Numbered from the stretch's first letter, positions 7,356-16,113 are shown. The stretch is 64,000 nt of DNA from Paraburkholderia sp. BL9I2N2 (GCF_004339745.1 NZ_SMGP01000003.1:372001-436000), one strand, 5' to 3'. Notes: generated from the letters alone by a model not told the origin. Numbers and translations: made by a program.

Positions 7356-8312
7356 ATGTCCCAAGTCGACTGGCTGAGCCATCTCCTGCAAATGATCACC
7401 ATCACCGGCCGGCTGGAGGTCCGCTGCGCCTACGGTGCGCCCTGGCGTGTGGCCTGGGATCAGTCCGCGGCGCATGAGATTCCCTACCACGTCGTGCTCA
7501 AGGGCCGGGCCATCATCGAGGATCCGGAGACAGAGACGGCCACGGAACTGGTGGGCGGCGATATCGTGCTGCTGCCTCACGGGTCGGCGCACGTTCTGCA
7601 CGATGGCAGTGGACATGCGCCTGGGCCTACTTACGAACGCCAGGGCTCCGCCGGATTGACGCTCAGCGAGAATGACGGCCAGGGCGAGCGTCTGGACATG
7701 TTGTGCGGGCGATTTCTCATCGGGCCGCCTCATGACCGGCTGATTCGCAATTACCTGCCCACGAATCTGGTGGTACGGACCATGGAAGGCCATGGTGAAA
7801 CGGATATCGGGTCTGCTTCGAATCACCTGGCCAGTTTCGTGGGTCTGATGCGCTCCGAGTCCACGGGCGACAAAGTGGGCGGATACGCCATCCTCAACGC
7901 GCTTAGTTCGGCGCTGTTTATGCTAGTACTGCGCGAGGCGAGCGAATCCGAGCAGGCCCCGGCAGGCCTGTTGGCGCTCGCAGGCCATCCACGACTGGCG
8001 CCAGCCATTTCAGCCATGTTCGCCGATCCCGCGCGGTCCTGGAGTCTGCCTGATCTGGCCGCCTTGTGCAGCATGTCACGCGCCACCTTCATGCGGCACT
8101 TCCAGGACACACTGGGGCGCTCGGCCATCGACCTGCTAACCGATATCCGCATGAGCCTGGCCGCAAACGAGCTGAAGAAGCCAACGATGACAACCGAGGC
8201 CGTCGCCGAATCGGTAGGGTATCAATCCGTGTCGTCATTCCGGCGTCTGTTTGCCGACAGGATGGGCATGACGCCGGGGCAATGGCGCCGTCTCGCGCGC
8301 CAGGGCCAGTAG
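7356..8312 (+). CDS. AraC-family transcriptional regulator with N-terminal cupin domain
   Basis: Regulator of 318 residues. The N-terminal part (about 1-195) is a cupin-like sensor (EIPYHVVLKGRAIIE, GGDIVLLPHGSAHVL) of the type paired with oxidoreductase genes in proteobacteria. The C-terminal part (about 210-315) has the two AraC helix-turn-helix motifs (LAALCSMSRATFMRHFQ and VAESVGYQSVSSFRRLF, ending MTPGQWRR). A decayed copy of this C-terminal part lies at 14938. Both copies are followed by the same promoter-like region, so the likely targets are the AhpD-like gene at 8608 and the DUF417/RidA unit at 15606. The effector is unknown. Confidence 0.88.
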   Translation: MSQVDWLSHLLQMITITGRLEVRCAYGAPWRVAWDQSAAHEIPYHVVLKGRAIIEDPETETATELVGGDIVLLPHGSAHVLHDGSGHAPGPTYERQGSAGLTLSENDGQGERLDMLCGRFLIGPPHDRLIRNYLPTNLVVRTMEGHGETDIGSASNHLASFVGLMRSESTGDKVGGYAILNALSSALFMLVLREASESEQAPAGLLALAGHPRLAPAISAMFADPARSWSLPDLAALCSMSRATFMRHFQDTLGRSAIDLLTDIRMSLAANELKKPTMTTEAVAESVGYQSVSSFRRLFADRMGMTPGQWRRLARQGQ

Positions 8313-8504
8313 TGGCACAAATTATCGCTTCGCTTTCGGTGTGCAGGCTGGATCAGGTGCTAGAGGTGTCGGCGCGGGGCGGCCGCCCATTCGCGCGAGC
8401 GACCCTCGACGCGTTCGCCTATACCTGCAGCACGTGAACCTCGATCTCCACGAGACGACATGCGCCGTCCGCGTTGTGTGCCGAGGGATGGATCGTCCAG
8501 GTCG

Positions 8505-8578
8505 ACTTGATCCTTTTGGACATTTTATTGAGTAAATCCGGTCTCGAAATCGGTACGGGGGAGGCCTAAAGTGGAGAC
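8505..8578 (+). promoter_or_regulatory. Promoter/operator region shared with 15491-15567
   Basis: The stretch before the AhpD-like gene carries CTTTTGGRCATTTTATTG, followed by GTCTCGAAA and GGCCTWAAGTGGAG. The same elements with the same spacing occur before the DUF417 gene. Each follows an AraC gene or AraC remnant. TTGATC at 8507 could be a -35 hexamer. Conservation in a non-coding region between diverged duplicates suggests a regulator-binding site, most simply for the AraC protein. Confidence 0.5.
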
Positions 8579-8607
8579 TCCCAACCACGTGATGAAGGGT
8601 TCACCAC

Positions 8608-9147
8608 ATGAGCCGTATCGCTATTCCCGCCATCGAATCGGCAACTGGCGCCACCGCTGATATCTATGCGCGGGTCAGGAAGATTGCTGGCGGCCGGGTC
8701 CCGAACACGTACGCCGCGTTGGGCTACCTTCTACCGGCGTCTTTGGCCGCGGTGCTCGACGCCCAAGGCACATTGGACTCAGGCAGCCTGAGCCGGCAAG
8801 AGCTCGAAACCATCAAGCTGTTGGTCAGTGCGAAGACGGGCTGCGACGTTTGTGTGGCCGCCCACAGTTTTGTGGGCAAGAAGGTGGGCCTGCCGGTCGA
8901 TGTCTTGCGCGCCATTCGCGTGGGGCAGGTCACGGGTGACGCCAAGCGTGATGCCCTGGTGCGCTTTGTGTCCCACCTGCAGACCACGAGCGGCACGATC
9001 AGCGAGGACGAGTTTAATGCCATCCGTGCGGCTGGCTATACCGACACCCAGTTGGCGGAGATCTCGCTGACCGTCGCACTCGGAATCTTCACCAATACCT
9101 TCAATCGTATCAACGGCACCGACGTCGACTTTCCGGCCGTCGAGTGA
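8608..9147 (+). CDS. Carboxymuconolactone decarboxylase / AhpD-like protein, diverged paralogue
   Basis: AhpD-like protein of 179 residues with Cys79, Cys82 and His86 in TGCDVCVAAHSF. The C-terminal GYTDTQLAEISLTVALGIFTNTFNRI helix is as in the other two copies in this window. It is only distantly similar to them and therefore an older paralogue. Role: probable CxxC-dependent peroxidase or antioxidant protein in the cytoplasm. It is the first gene after the AraC regulator and the conserved promoter region, and so probably AraC-controlled. An alpha/beta hydrolase remnant follows 92 bp later. Confidence 0.87.
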   Translation: MSRIAIPAIESATGATADIYARVRKIAGGRVPNTYAALGYLLPASLAAVLDAQGTLDSGSLSRQELETIKLLVSAKTGCDVCVAAHSFVGKKVGLPVDVLRAIRVGQVTGDAKRDALVRFVSHLQTTSGTISEDEFNAIRAAGYTDTQLAEISLTVALGIFTNTFNRINGTDVDFPAVE

Positions 9148-9239
9148 AGGGCCTCGCCGGACAAGCTCGGCAGCACACATCCAGGGTGTCGCCCGGCAGC
9201 TCGCTGATGTAATGCCCGCCAAACCAGAGATATCGACTT

Positions 9240-10011
9240 ATGACCGCACAATCCTTTGAATTTGACGGACCACGTGGCTACAGGCTCGCCGGCAGGTTGG
9301 AACTACCGGACGGGGATGCGCAGAGCTGGGCCATACTCGCTCACTGCTTTACGTGCGGCAAGGACAGCCTGGCCGCCAGTCGCGTGGCGCGTGCGCTGGC
9401 CGCTCATGGCATTGGTGTGTTGCGCTTCGATTTTGCCGGACTAGGCAATAGCGGTGGGAGTTTTGCCGACACCACTTTCGCCGCGGACGTGGACGATCTG
9501 GTCGCGGCCGGCAACGCCATGACCAGAGACGGTAAATCCCCATCGATTCTCGTCGGCCATAGTCTTGGTGGTGCAGCCGTCTTGATGGCGGCGGGCGAGA
9601 TGCCGGGCATTCGTGCCGTGGCCACGCTTGGCGCCCCCTTTGATACCAGCCATGTTCTGCATCAGTTCGACCCGCGAAGCCTTCAAACCATTGAGACGCG
9701 AGGGGAAGCAGAGGTATTGCTGGCTGGCAGGCCGTTCGTCGTGCGCAAGAGTTTTGTCGACGACCTGGCGCGTCACAACCTGGCGTTCCGAATCGCCCAG
9801 TTGCGAATTCCATTGCTGGTCCTGCATTCGCCGCTGGATGCGACAGTGGGTATCGAGAATGCCGCGCGCATTTTTTGCGGTCGCGAAGCACCCCAAGAGC
9901 TTCATTTCCCTGGACAACGCCGATCACCTGCTTACGCGCCGGGCCGACGCCGACTATGCCGCCGCGATGATAGCGACCTGGGCCAGCCGGTATCAGGTTC
10001 CAGAACCGTGA
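9240..10011 (+). pseudogene. Alpha/beta hydrolase with frameshift near its 3' end
   Basis: The first 210 residues are a normal alpha/beta hydrolase: oxyanion loop HCFTCGKD, nucleophile elbow VGHSLGG, and acid loop LLVLHSPLDATVG. In a run of six T at about 9869-9874 the homologous frame shifts by one. After it the +1 frame encodes the expected end (KHPKSFISLDNADHLLTRRAD with the catalytic His, to WASRYQVPEP, stop at 10011). The unshifted frame runs on to 10031 with unrelated residues and lacks the catalytic histidine. Relatives I know are often fused to an OsmC domain, which is absent here. The shift could be a mutation, a sequencing error in the homopolymer, or slippage. Confidence 0.7.
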
Positions 10012-10082
10012 ATGACAGCAGCTCTGCATAGAGCGAAAGCACTCGTGTCCCTCAACCTATCCCCACACCCATAGGAATCACC

Positions 10083-10718
10083 ATGAACAATGGAACCACC
10101 ATGACCAATGCAGTCATCGAATGTATCCTGAGCCGCAGCGCCGCCAAGTATTACGATCCTGCCGCCACCCTGAGCGACGACCAGATTCGCGAGCTCGTGC
10201 GAATCGGCACCACCGCGCCGACATCCTTCCACCTGCAGAACTGGCGCTTCATTGCGGTACGCACGCGTGAAGCCAAGGCCAGGCTGAGTCCGATTGCCTG
10301 GAACCAGCCCGCGATCACCGATGCGGCCGTGACCTTCATCGTCTGCGGTCAGCTGGTCGATACCAGCGTCATACCGGAGCGCCTGGCGCCGCTGGTGGAG
10401 GCGGGCGTCATGCCGGCCGCGATGGTGCCGGAATGGGAAAACCCCGCACGCGATCTGTACATGGCGTACCCGCAGCGCCGGCGCGACGAGGCTGTACGCA
10501 CCGCCACGTTCGGCGCGTCGGCGATGATCTATGCGGCCCGCTCACTGGGCTTGGGTTCGACGCCGATGATCGGTTTCGATGCCGAAGCGGTACACCGCGA
10601 GTTCGGACTGGCCGGGGACGAAGTGCCGGTTCTGCTGTTGTCCGTCGGGGCGGAGCGTCCGGGAAACTGGGCGCAGAAGCCGCGCCGTCCCCTGACCGAT
10701 GTGCTGGATCTCGTTTAG
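10083..10718 (+). CDS. Nitroreductase family protein, copy B
   Basis: Near-identical to copy A at 4128 (two differences in 205 residues), so the same FMN-dependent NAD(P)H reductase function is expected. Two start codons are possible. The ATG at 10083 has AGGA upstream and adds seven residues (MNNGTTM). The ATG at 10104 corresponds to the start of copy A and has GGA upstream. The short stretch looks like a small duplication of the ribosome site and start. No azoreductase follows. A 188-bp spacer leads to AhpD-like copy B. Confidence 0.88.
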   Translation: MNNGTTMTNAVIECILSRSAAKYYDPAATLSDDQIRELVRIGTTAPTSFHLQNWRFIAVRTREAKARLSPIAWNQPAITDAAVTFIVCGQLVDTSVIPERLAPLVEAGVMPAAMVPEWENPARDLYMAYPQRRRDEAVRTATFGASAMIYAARSLGLGSTPMIGFDAEAVHREFGLAGDEVPVLLLSVGAERPGNWAQKPRRPLTDVLDLV

Positions 10719-10906
10719 ATGCGTCGCCGCGGCGGTGATCGCGCCGAACGACCACGGGGCCGACAGAATGGGAGGCAAGCGCAAGGTACCTCCTACCTGA
10801 GGGCCTGATCACCTTCGACCCCGGAATCGGGCACGAAGTAAGCCGAGGGATGGTTCCCAGATGAACTCTCCCAAACTAGTGAAACCAGTGACTTAGAGAG
10901 ACCACG

Positions 10907-11452
10907 ATGACAAGGACTACTACTTTAAAGCCGGACCAGGTGCCGGCCGAATCGAAACCGACGCTCGATGCGTTCACCAAAAATATCGGGTTCACCCCGA
11001 ATATGATGGCGGCCTTCGCGCAGAGCCCGATCGCATTCAACGCATGGGCTACCCTGCTCGGTTCCCTGAGCAGGGCGCTCGACGTAAAGACGCGTGACAG
11101 CATCGGCCTCGCTGTGTCCGAAGTGAACGGCTGCAACTACTGCCTGACGGTTCACAGCTTTACGGCCGAGCACATGGCGAAGCTGCCGGCTGATGAAATC
11201 ATTCTCGCGCGCAAGGGCCATGCCACCGACGCGAAGCGGGACGCTGCCGTCCAGTTTGCGCGCAAGGTCATCGAGACCCGAGGGCAGGTCGGTGACGCCG
11301 ATCTGAAAGCGGTCCGCGATGCCGGCTACACGGATGCAAACGTGATGGAGATCGTCGCGCTGGTAGCCATGTACTCGCTGACGAACTTTTTCAACAACGT
11401 GTTCGATCCCGAGAAGGACTTTCCCGCCGTTACGCCGGCTGGCTCGATCTGA
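10907..11452 (+). CDS. Carboxymuconolactone decarboxylase / AhpD-like protein, copy B
   Basis: Protein of 181 residues, identical to copy A (5528) except at four of the first eight residues, with the same CxxC-x3-His active site at 76-83. The sequence just upstream (GAAACCAGTGACTTAGAGAG) matches that before copy A (AAAACCAGTAACTTACAAGG), so the duplicated unit includes the leader. Together with nitroreductase B it forms a second, shorter version of the nitroreductase-azoreductase-AhpD unit. A quinone-reductase-like gene follows 65 bp downstream. Confidence 0.87.
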   Translation: MTRTTTLKPDQVPAESKPTLDAFTKNIGFTPNMMAAFAQSPIAFNAWATLLGSLSRALDVKTRDSIGLAVSEVNGCNYCLTVHSFTAEHMAKLPADEIILARKGHATDAKRDAAVQFARKVIETRGQVGDADLKAVRDAGYTDANVMEIVALVAMYSLTNFFNNVFDPEKDFPAVTPAGSI

Positions 11453-11517
11453 ACTCTATTCATTCGTTTGCGAGGGAATTCGGAAATGGCGATGTACCAC
11501 GCACAAGGAGAAGGACG

Positions 11518-12435
11518 ATGAAGGCAATCATTGTGACGGACCAGGCTGCAGGAACAGGCGGGATGCGGCTGACGGAGCGACCCGAGCCGCAGGCGGCGAT
11601 AAACGACGTCATCGTGGAGGTTCACGCGTCGGGATTCACCTGGGATGAGCTGACGTGGCCCCCCACCTGGACCGACCGCGTGAACCGTGACCGAACACCG
11701 TCAATTCCTGGGCACGAGCTGGCCGGAGTGGTGACCGCTCTCGGCTATGGGACGACGGGGCTGTCAGTGGGACAGCGGGTGTTCGGTCTCACGGACTGGA
11801 CTCGCGATGGCACGCTTGCCGAGTACGCGGCCGTCGAGGCGCGTAACCTCGCGCCGCTGCCAGGCGACGTTGACTTCACGGTAGGCGCGAGCCTGCCGAT
11901 GCCGGGCCTGACTGCATGGCAGGGACTGTTCCAGCACGGCCGCCTCCGGTCGGGGCAGAGCGTCCTCGTGCACGGCGCGGCCGGCGTGGTCGGGTCAATG
12001 GTGACCCAGCTTGCACGTGAGTACGGCGCCTACGTCATCGGTACCGGACGCGCTGCGCACCGTCAGACGGCGCTCGACTTCGGCGTGCAGGAGTTCGTCG
12101 ACCTCGAGAACGACGCCATGGAAGACGTCGGCGGCGTCGATCTGGTTTTCGATGTCTTTGGCGGCGACATCGCGAAGCGGTCCGCGGGCCTGATTCGAGC
12201 CGGAGGAACGCTGGTGACGATCGCCGGCCCGACCGAGGCGCGGCCTACGGACGGCCTGGTGGTCGACTTCGTGGTCGAGTCCGATCGTGCCCAGTTGGGT
12301 GAGATCGTCCAGCGGGTGCGGGACGGGCGACTGCGGACGAACATCGGCACCGTCGCGAGCCTCGATGATGCGGTTGCCGCCTTCAACCCGACCGGACGAA
12401 TCGCGGGGAAGACGATCATCCGCGTCCGTTCGTGA
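11518..12435 (+). CDS. Quinone-oxidoreductase-like MDR family protein
   Basis: Medium-chain dehydrogenase/reductase of 305 residues. It has the GroES-like N-terminal domain (IPGHELAGVVTALG near residue 61) and a Rossmann domain with HGAAGVVGSMVTQLA near residue 145. The zinc-binding cysteines of alcohol dehydrogenases are absent, which places it with the NADPH:quinone reductase branch. Predicted cytoplasmic one- or two-electron reduction of quinones or enones. The ATG at 11518 follows AAGGAGAAGG, a strong ribosome site. It sits downstream of the AhpD-like copy B and upstream of the GST, consistent with an electrophile-detoxifying operon. Confidence 0.87.
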   Translation: MKAIIVTDQAAGTGGMRLTERPEPQAAINDVIVEVHASGFTWDELTWPPTWTDRVNRDRTPSIPGHELAGVVTALGYGTTGLSVGQRVFGLTDWTRDGTLAEYAAVEARNLAPLPGDVDFTVGASLPMPGLTAWQGLFQHGRLRSGQSVLVHGAAGVVGSMVTQLAREYGAYVIGTGRAAHRQTALDFGVQEFVDLENDAMEDVGGVDLVFDVFGGDIAKRSAGLIRAGGTLVTIAGPTEARPTDGLVVDFVVESDRAQLGEIVQRVRDGRLRTNIGTVASLDDAVAAFNPTGRIAGKTIIRVRS

Positions 12436-12577
12436 GAAAGCGGGGGAGGGCGAACGGCTCTGCCCACCCCGTGGATCATCGTTGCTTTTTTGGCTCGTGG
12501 CGATCGTCCCGGCATGCATCCAGTCGGAAGAATCGGCCATGCCCCGGCGCGACTCGACCCGCTCACCCAGGAAGAAA

Positions 12578-13273
12578 ATGACACTCCTTCATCCAATTTT
12601 CACGCGCTGGCCGGCGCAGTACCCTGATCGGCTCCAGCTCTTTTCCTTACCGACACCCAACGGTGTGAAAGTCGGCATTATGCTGGAGGAGACGGGCCTT
12701 GCCTATGAGCCGCATCGCATCGACATCATGGCGCACGAGAACCACGATCCGGCCTTCCTCGCGCTCAACCCCAATGGCAAGATTCCGGCGATCTTCGATC
12801 CCGATGGTCCGGGCGGACGGCCGCTTGCGTTGTTTGAATCGGGAGCGATCCTGATCTATCTCGCCGACAAAACGGGACGGCTCCTCTCCACCGATCCCAA
12901 CACGCGCTACGAAACGATCCAGTGGCTGATGTGGCAGATGGGCGGTGTCGGGCCGATGTTCGGCCAGGTGGGCTTCTTCAACAAATTCGCAGGCAAAGCC
13001 TATGAGGACAAGCGCCCGCGCGAGCGCTACGCAACCGAATCAGCCCGGCTGCTTGGTGTCCTCGACGAACGGCTCGCGGGCCGCGACTGGGTGATGGGGG
13101 CTGACTACAGCATCGCCGATATTTCACTGCTCGGCTGGGTACGCAACCTGATCGGCTTTTACGAAGCGCGCGAGCTCGTCGGTTTTGACCGCTTCGGGCA
13201 TGTACAACGATGGCTCGAACGGGGTCTTGCGCGGACGGCGGTGCAGCGCGGGCTGAAAGTGACGGCGGCCTGA
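12578..13273 (+). CDS. Glutathione S-transferase family protein
   Basis: GST of 231 residues. The thioredoxin-like N-terminal domain has LFSLPTPNGVKVGIMLEE, the cis-proline loop NPNGKIPAIFD and the glutathione-gamma-glutamyl contact ALFESGAILIYLA. The all-helical C-terminal domain includes DYSIADISLLGW. This pattern is that of the YghU/YfcG-like disulfide-bond reductases, which use glutathione for disulfide or peroxide reduction, rather than of classical conjugating GSTs. The frame is open much further upstream, but ATG 12578 with AGGAAGAAA just before it is the natural start; a stub with the same start is at 7263. Confidence 0.87.
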   Translation: MTLLHPIFTRWPAQYPDRLQLFSLPTPNGVKVGIMLEETGLAYEPHRIDIMAHENHDPAFLALNPNGKIPAIFDPDGPGGRPLALFESGAILIYLADKTGRLLSTDPNTRYETIQWLMWQMGGVGPMFGQVGFFNKFAGKAYEDKRPRERYATESARLLGVLDERLAGRDWVMGADYSIADISLLGWVRNLIGFYEARELVGFDRFGHVQRWLERGLARTAVQRGLKVTAA

Positions 13274-13335
13274 AGCAGCGCTGGCAGAAAACACGGAAGA
13301 ACAAAGACTAACCGATACCCGGAAGGAGATAGTCC

Positions 13336-13617
13336 ATGAAGATCTGAACCATCATCGCTGCCACCTGCGCGACCCTTGCCATCTCGGTGGTTGGCCCCGT
13401 CTCGGCCCATGACGGCGAAGCGGAAACCGTCACGAAGAACTACGAGGCGGCCATTCCCAATATTCCGGGCAAGTCACTGATTGCCGTGGAGTCGATTATG
13501 CGCCGGGCGCGATCCATTCGATCAGCCGCAACGCGAGCAAGACCGAGCCGGCAAAGTTGCTCGCGGTATTCGTCCTCGACACCGATGACAAAGCGCTGAC
13601 CACGCCCATCAAATAAC
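13336..13617 (+). pseudogene. Cupin-domain secreted protein, copy 2 (stop codon, frameshift, core deletion)
   Basis: A good ribosome site (GGAAGGAG) precedes ATG 13336, but the fourth codon is TGA. Reading on in the same frame gives a signal peptide (IIAATCATLAISVVGPVSA), then HDGEAETVTKNYEAAIPNIP and GKSLIAV. One base is missing near 13492, after which VDYAPGA joins directly to HSISRNASKTEPAKLLAVFV and a proper end (TTPIK, TAA at 13615-13617). The metal-binding cupin core between PGA and HSISRN has been lost. Compared with copy 1 at 3760, each copy lacks what the other keeps. Confidence 0.75.
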
Positions 13618-13705
13618 GAGAAGCTCACCCTGAGATCAACATTTGACGAGTTCTGTTCAGCGACGCATTGGGAGTCACCCAAATTCTTTTCAAGCGAGGA
13701 TATCT

Positions 13706-14176
13706 ATGAATGAAATCAACGCCGACATGGAGGCGATCATCAAACAGGCGATACTGTCGTTCGTCGCGACAGTCAACGACGACGGGACGCCCAATCTTTC
13801 GCCGAAGGCGTCTTTGACGGTCAACAACGGTGTTCTCTACTTCGCCGATATCGCATCGCCCGGGACGATACGGAACCTGAAGCGCAATCCCGCCGTGGAG
13901 ATTAACGTCATCGACATCTTCCAGAGGCGCGGTTATCGATTCAAGGGCCGTGCGTTGATACTGACGCCGGGCGATGACGAGTATCTGAAGATCGCGGACT
14001 GGGTTCGGGCGACGAACGGCCTCGAGTATCCTGTCGATCACGTCGCCAGAATCGAAACCTCTTCGATTGCCCCATTGCTGTCGCCGGCCCATGTCTTCGC
14101 CGACCCTCCTCGAAGTCAGGACGAGATCAGGATGTCTTACTATCAAAAGTATGGCGTGAAACCCATCATGGAGTAG
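13706..14176 (+). CDS. Pyridoxamine 5'-phosphate oxidase-like (FMN-binding split barrel) protein
   Basis: Protein of 156 residues with the split-barrel pattern: SFVATVNDDGTPNLSPKASL at the N-terminus, LYFADIASPGTIRNLKRNP in the middle and VEINVIDIFQRRGYRFKGRA after it. Family members bind FMN, F420 or heme; this one cannot be assigned a substrate. The ATG at 13706 keeps the domain complete, with a GAGGA ribosome site 9 bp upstream. It follows the broken cupin gene. A flavin-based redox role would fit the surrounding nitroreductases and GST. Confidence 0.82.
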   Translation: MNEINADMEAIIKQAILSFVATVNDDGTPNLSPKASLTVNNGVLYFADIASPGTIRNLKRNPAVEINVIDIFQRRGYRFKGRALILTPGDDEYLKIADWVRATNGLEYPVDHVARIETSSIAPLLSPAHVFADPPRSQDEIRMSYYQKYGVKPIME

Positions 14177-14450
14177 GCGGGGGGTACGCTCGCGAGCGGC
14201 TCACGAGGCCGATCCTGTTGATGCGCCCGAACTGTCCATGCACCCTCTGACTCCTGGAATCGGTTGGTCGCGTCAGGGGGAAAGGGCGAGTCGTCCGCCG
14301 GAGTGGCCCCCTCTCTTCGGTCGACGAATCGGCGTCCAGCGGATTGTCGGCGCAGATCACTTCGATTGGGCGTTAGAGGTGTTCGGCCACGTCCGCGCGC
14401 CCCGTCCGCATTCAGCAGAAGGGCGGATATCTCAAGTTCAGGAGCATTCT

Positions 14451-14900
14451 ATGCAATCAGTCGAGATCAAAGCTATTGAAAAGAACGATTTTGATATTTG
14501 GCTTCCGCTGTGGAAAGCCTATCAGCGATTTTACGAAGTGGATATCCCCGAGTCCGTGACACTCGAGACATGGGGACGCTTTCTGGACCCGGTTGAGCCG
14601 ATGCATGCCGCGCTTGCGATGGTGGATGAACAGGCGTTGGGGCTGGTGCATTCGATCTACCATCGATCCACCTGGACAGCGGGCGACTACTGCTATCTGC
14701 AAGATCTGTTCGTTACGCACGATGCGCGTGGCAGCGGCATCGGCCGCGCGCTGATCGAGCATGTCTATGCGGATGCGAAACGTCGCGGGGTGCGCCGTGT
14801 GCACTGGCTCACACACGAAACCAACCATACCGCTATGCGGCTTTACGACCGCGTCGGTGATCGCTCGCCTTTCATTCAGTACCGGAAACTATTCGCCTGA
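14451..14900 (+). CDS. GNAT-family N-acetyltransferase
   Basis: Acetyltransferase of 149 residues. The acetyl-CoA binding motif is DLFVTHDARGSGIGRALIEHV (Q/R-x-x-G-x-G/A pattern at RGSGIG), followed by the NHTAMRLYDRVG segment of motif B and the usual C-terminal YRKLF. Acetyl acceptor unknown. The ATG at 14451 follows an AGGAG ribosome site. The 270 bp before it carry no recognisable gene. An AraC remnant follows it by 37 bp. Confidence 0.87.
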   Translation: MQSVEIKAIEKNDFDIWLPLWKAYQRFYEVDIPESVTLETWGRFLDPVEPMHAALAMVDEQALGLVHSIYHRSTWTAGDYCYLQDLFVTHDARGSGIGRALIEHVYADAKRRGVRRVHWLTHETNHTAMRLYDRVGDRSPFIQYRKLFA

Positions 14901-14937
14901 CACGACGGCGCGGGGCCGTCCTCAGCACTCGTGCGGC

Positions 14938-15222
14938 GCACCGTGCGGCATGTCACGAGACACCTTCATGCGGCAGTTTCAGGACAGGCTGGGGCGCTCG
15001 GCCGTCGAACTGCTGACCGATATCCGCATGAGCCTGGTCGTCAACGGGCTGAAGGAGCCGGCGATGACTGTGAAGGTCGTGGCCGGGTCGGTAGGGTATC
15101 GATCCGTGTCGGTATTCCGGCGTGTGTTCACCGACAGGATGGGCATGACGCCGGGACAATGGCGTCGCCTCGCGCGCGAACGCGAATGGCGACGCTTCGT
15201 TTGCGGAATAACGCACGAATGA
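14938..15222 (+). pseudogene. AraC-family regulator remnant (DNA-binding end only)
   Basis: Encodes only the C-terminal helix-turn-helix part (MSRDTFMRQFQDRLGRSAVE, then VVAGSVGYRSVSVFRRVF and MTPGQWRR), clearly homologous to residues 230-312 of the AraC protein at 7356. The sensor domain and first part of the DNA-binding domain are missing. Homology begins near the equivalent of the CSMSR segment. The downstream sequence is also shared with the region after the intact gene, so the remnant marks one end of an old duplication. Confidence 0.75.
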
Positions 15223-15490
15223 GGCGGAGACGCACTCACGCGGGGCGAGCCTTTCTTTCGACAAGACCTCGTTCGGTCCTGGTCAAGCAATGACGCGCAG
15301 TCCGACATGCACACCCCAGTTGCAACTATCCCGGATCCATGGAGGATCGGAACTCTCCTTCCGTTTCGTTTGGGCAAGCGATCCACGACGCGCTCGTCTC
15401 TACCTTCAAGTATTTTGAACCTCGATCTCGACGAAACGACTCGTATCGTGCCATCCCGCAACGCGGCCGCGGGAACGAATCGCCTCGTTG

Positions 15491-15567
15491 CCTTGATCCT
15501 TTTGGGCATTTTATTGAGCATATTTAGTCTCGAAACGGGAACCGGGTAGGCCTTAAAGTGGAGCCTC
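15491..15567 (+). promoter_or_regulatory. Promoter/operator region shared with 8505-8578
   Basis: Contains the same CTTTTGGRCATTTTATTG element, followed by GTCTCGAAA and GGCCTTAAAGTGGAG, as the region before the AhpD-like gene at 8608, with nearly the same spacing. It lies between the AraC remnant and the DUF417 gene. It may let the surviving AraC protein at 7356 control this second unit in trans. That link is inference. Confidence 0.5.
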
Positions 15568-15605
15568 CTAACGAACCGACGAACAACCTGAACGGGAAAT
15601 CCAAA

Positions 15606-16113
15606 ATGAGCATTCGAGCAAATCAGTATCGTCTACAAATCGCTGAAAAGAGCGTTGGATCGCTCTCTATTCTGGCCCTGCTCAGATGGGCGCTGGTGGT
15701 CATCTTTCTTTGGTTCGGTGCAATGAAATTCACCGCCTACGAAGCCAACGGCATCGCGCCGTTCATCGTCAACAGCCCGATCATGAGCTGGTTGCATGCG
15801 CTATTGGGAGTTCAAGGGGCAAGTAACGTTATAGGCGTCCTTGAGCCTGTCGACCGCGGCTGCTCTGATTCTCGGAGCCTTCCTGCCCATTTTCTCCGCA
15901 TTGGGCGCGGCGATGTCGACGGCGACCTATCTGATCACGCTCACCTTCTTCTTGAGCACCCCTGGAGTAGCTGAAGCGACGGCGGGCGGATTTCCGGCCA
16001 TTTCAGCTGTACCTGGCCAGTTTCTTCTTAAGGATCTTGTTCTGCTGGCTGCATCGCTTTCTCTCTTTCTAGCGTCAGTCCAGGGCTCGCGGACCAACCC
16101 TCAGAAGTCGTGA
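15606..16113 (+). pseudogene. DUF417 (YkgB-like) membrane protein, frameshifted
   Basis: The first frame encodes LLRWALVVIFLWFGAMKFTA, NSPIMSWLHALLGVQGASNV and IGVLE, and is lost at about 15842. One frame over, LSTAAALILGAFLPIFSALG, TLTFFLSTPGVAEA and AVPGQFLLKDLVLLAAS complete the family's remaining membrane segments to the stop at 16113. Removing one C from GAGCCTG would restore a single gene of about 168 residues. The family is thought to consist of small inner-membrane proteins of unclear function, often near oxidative-stress genes. Mutation or sequencing error cannot be told apart here. Confidence 0.72.
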
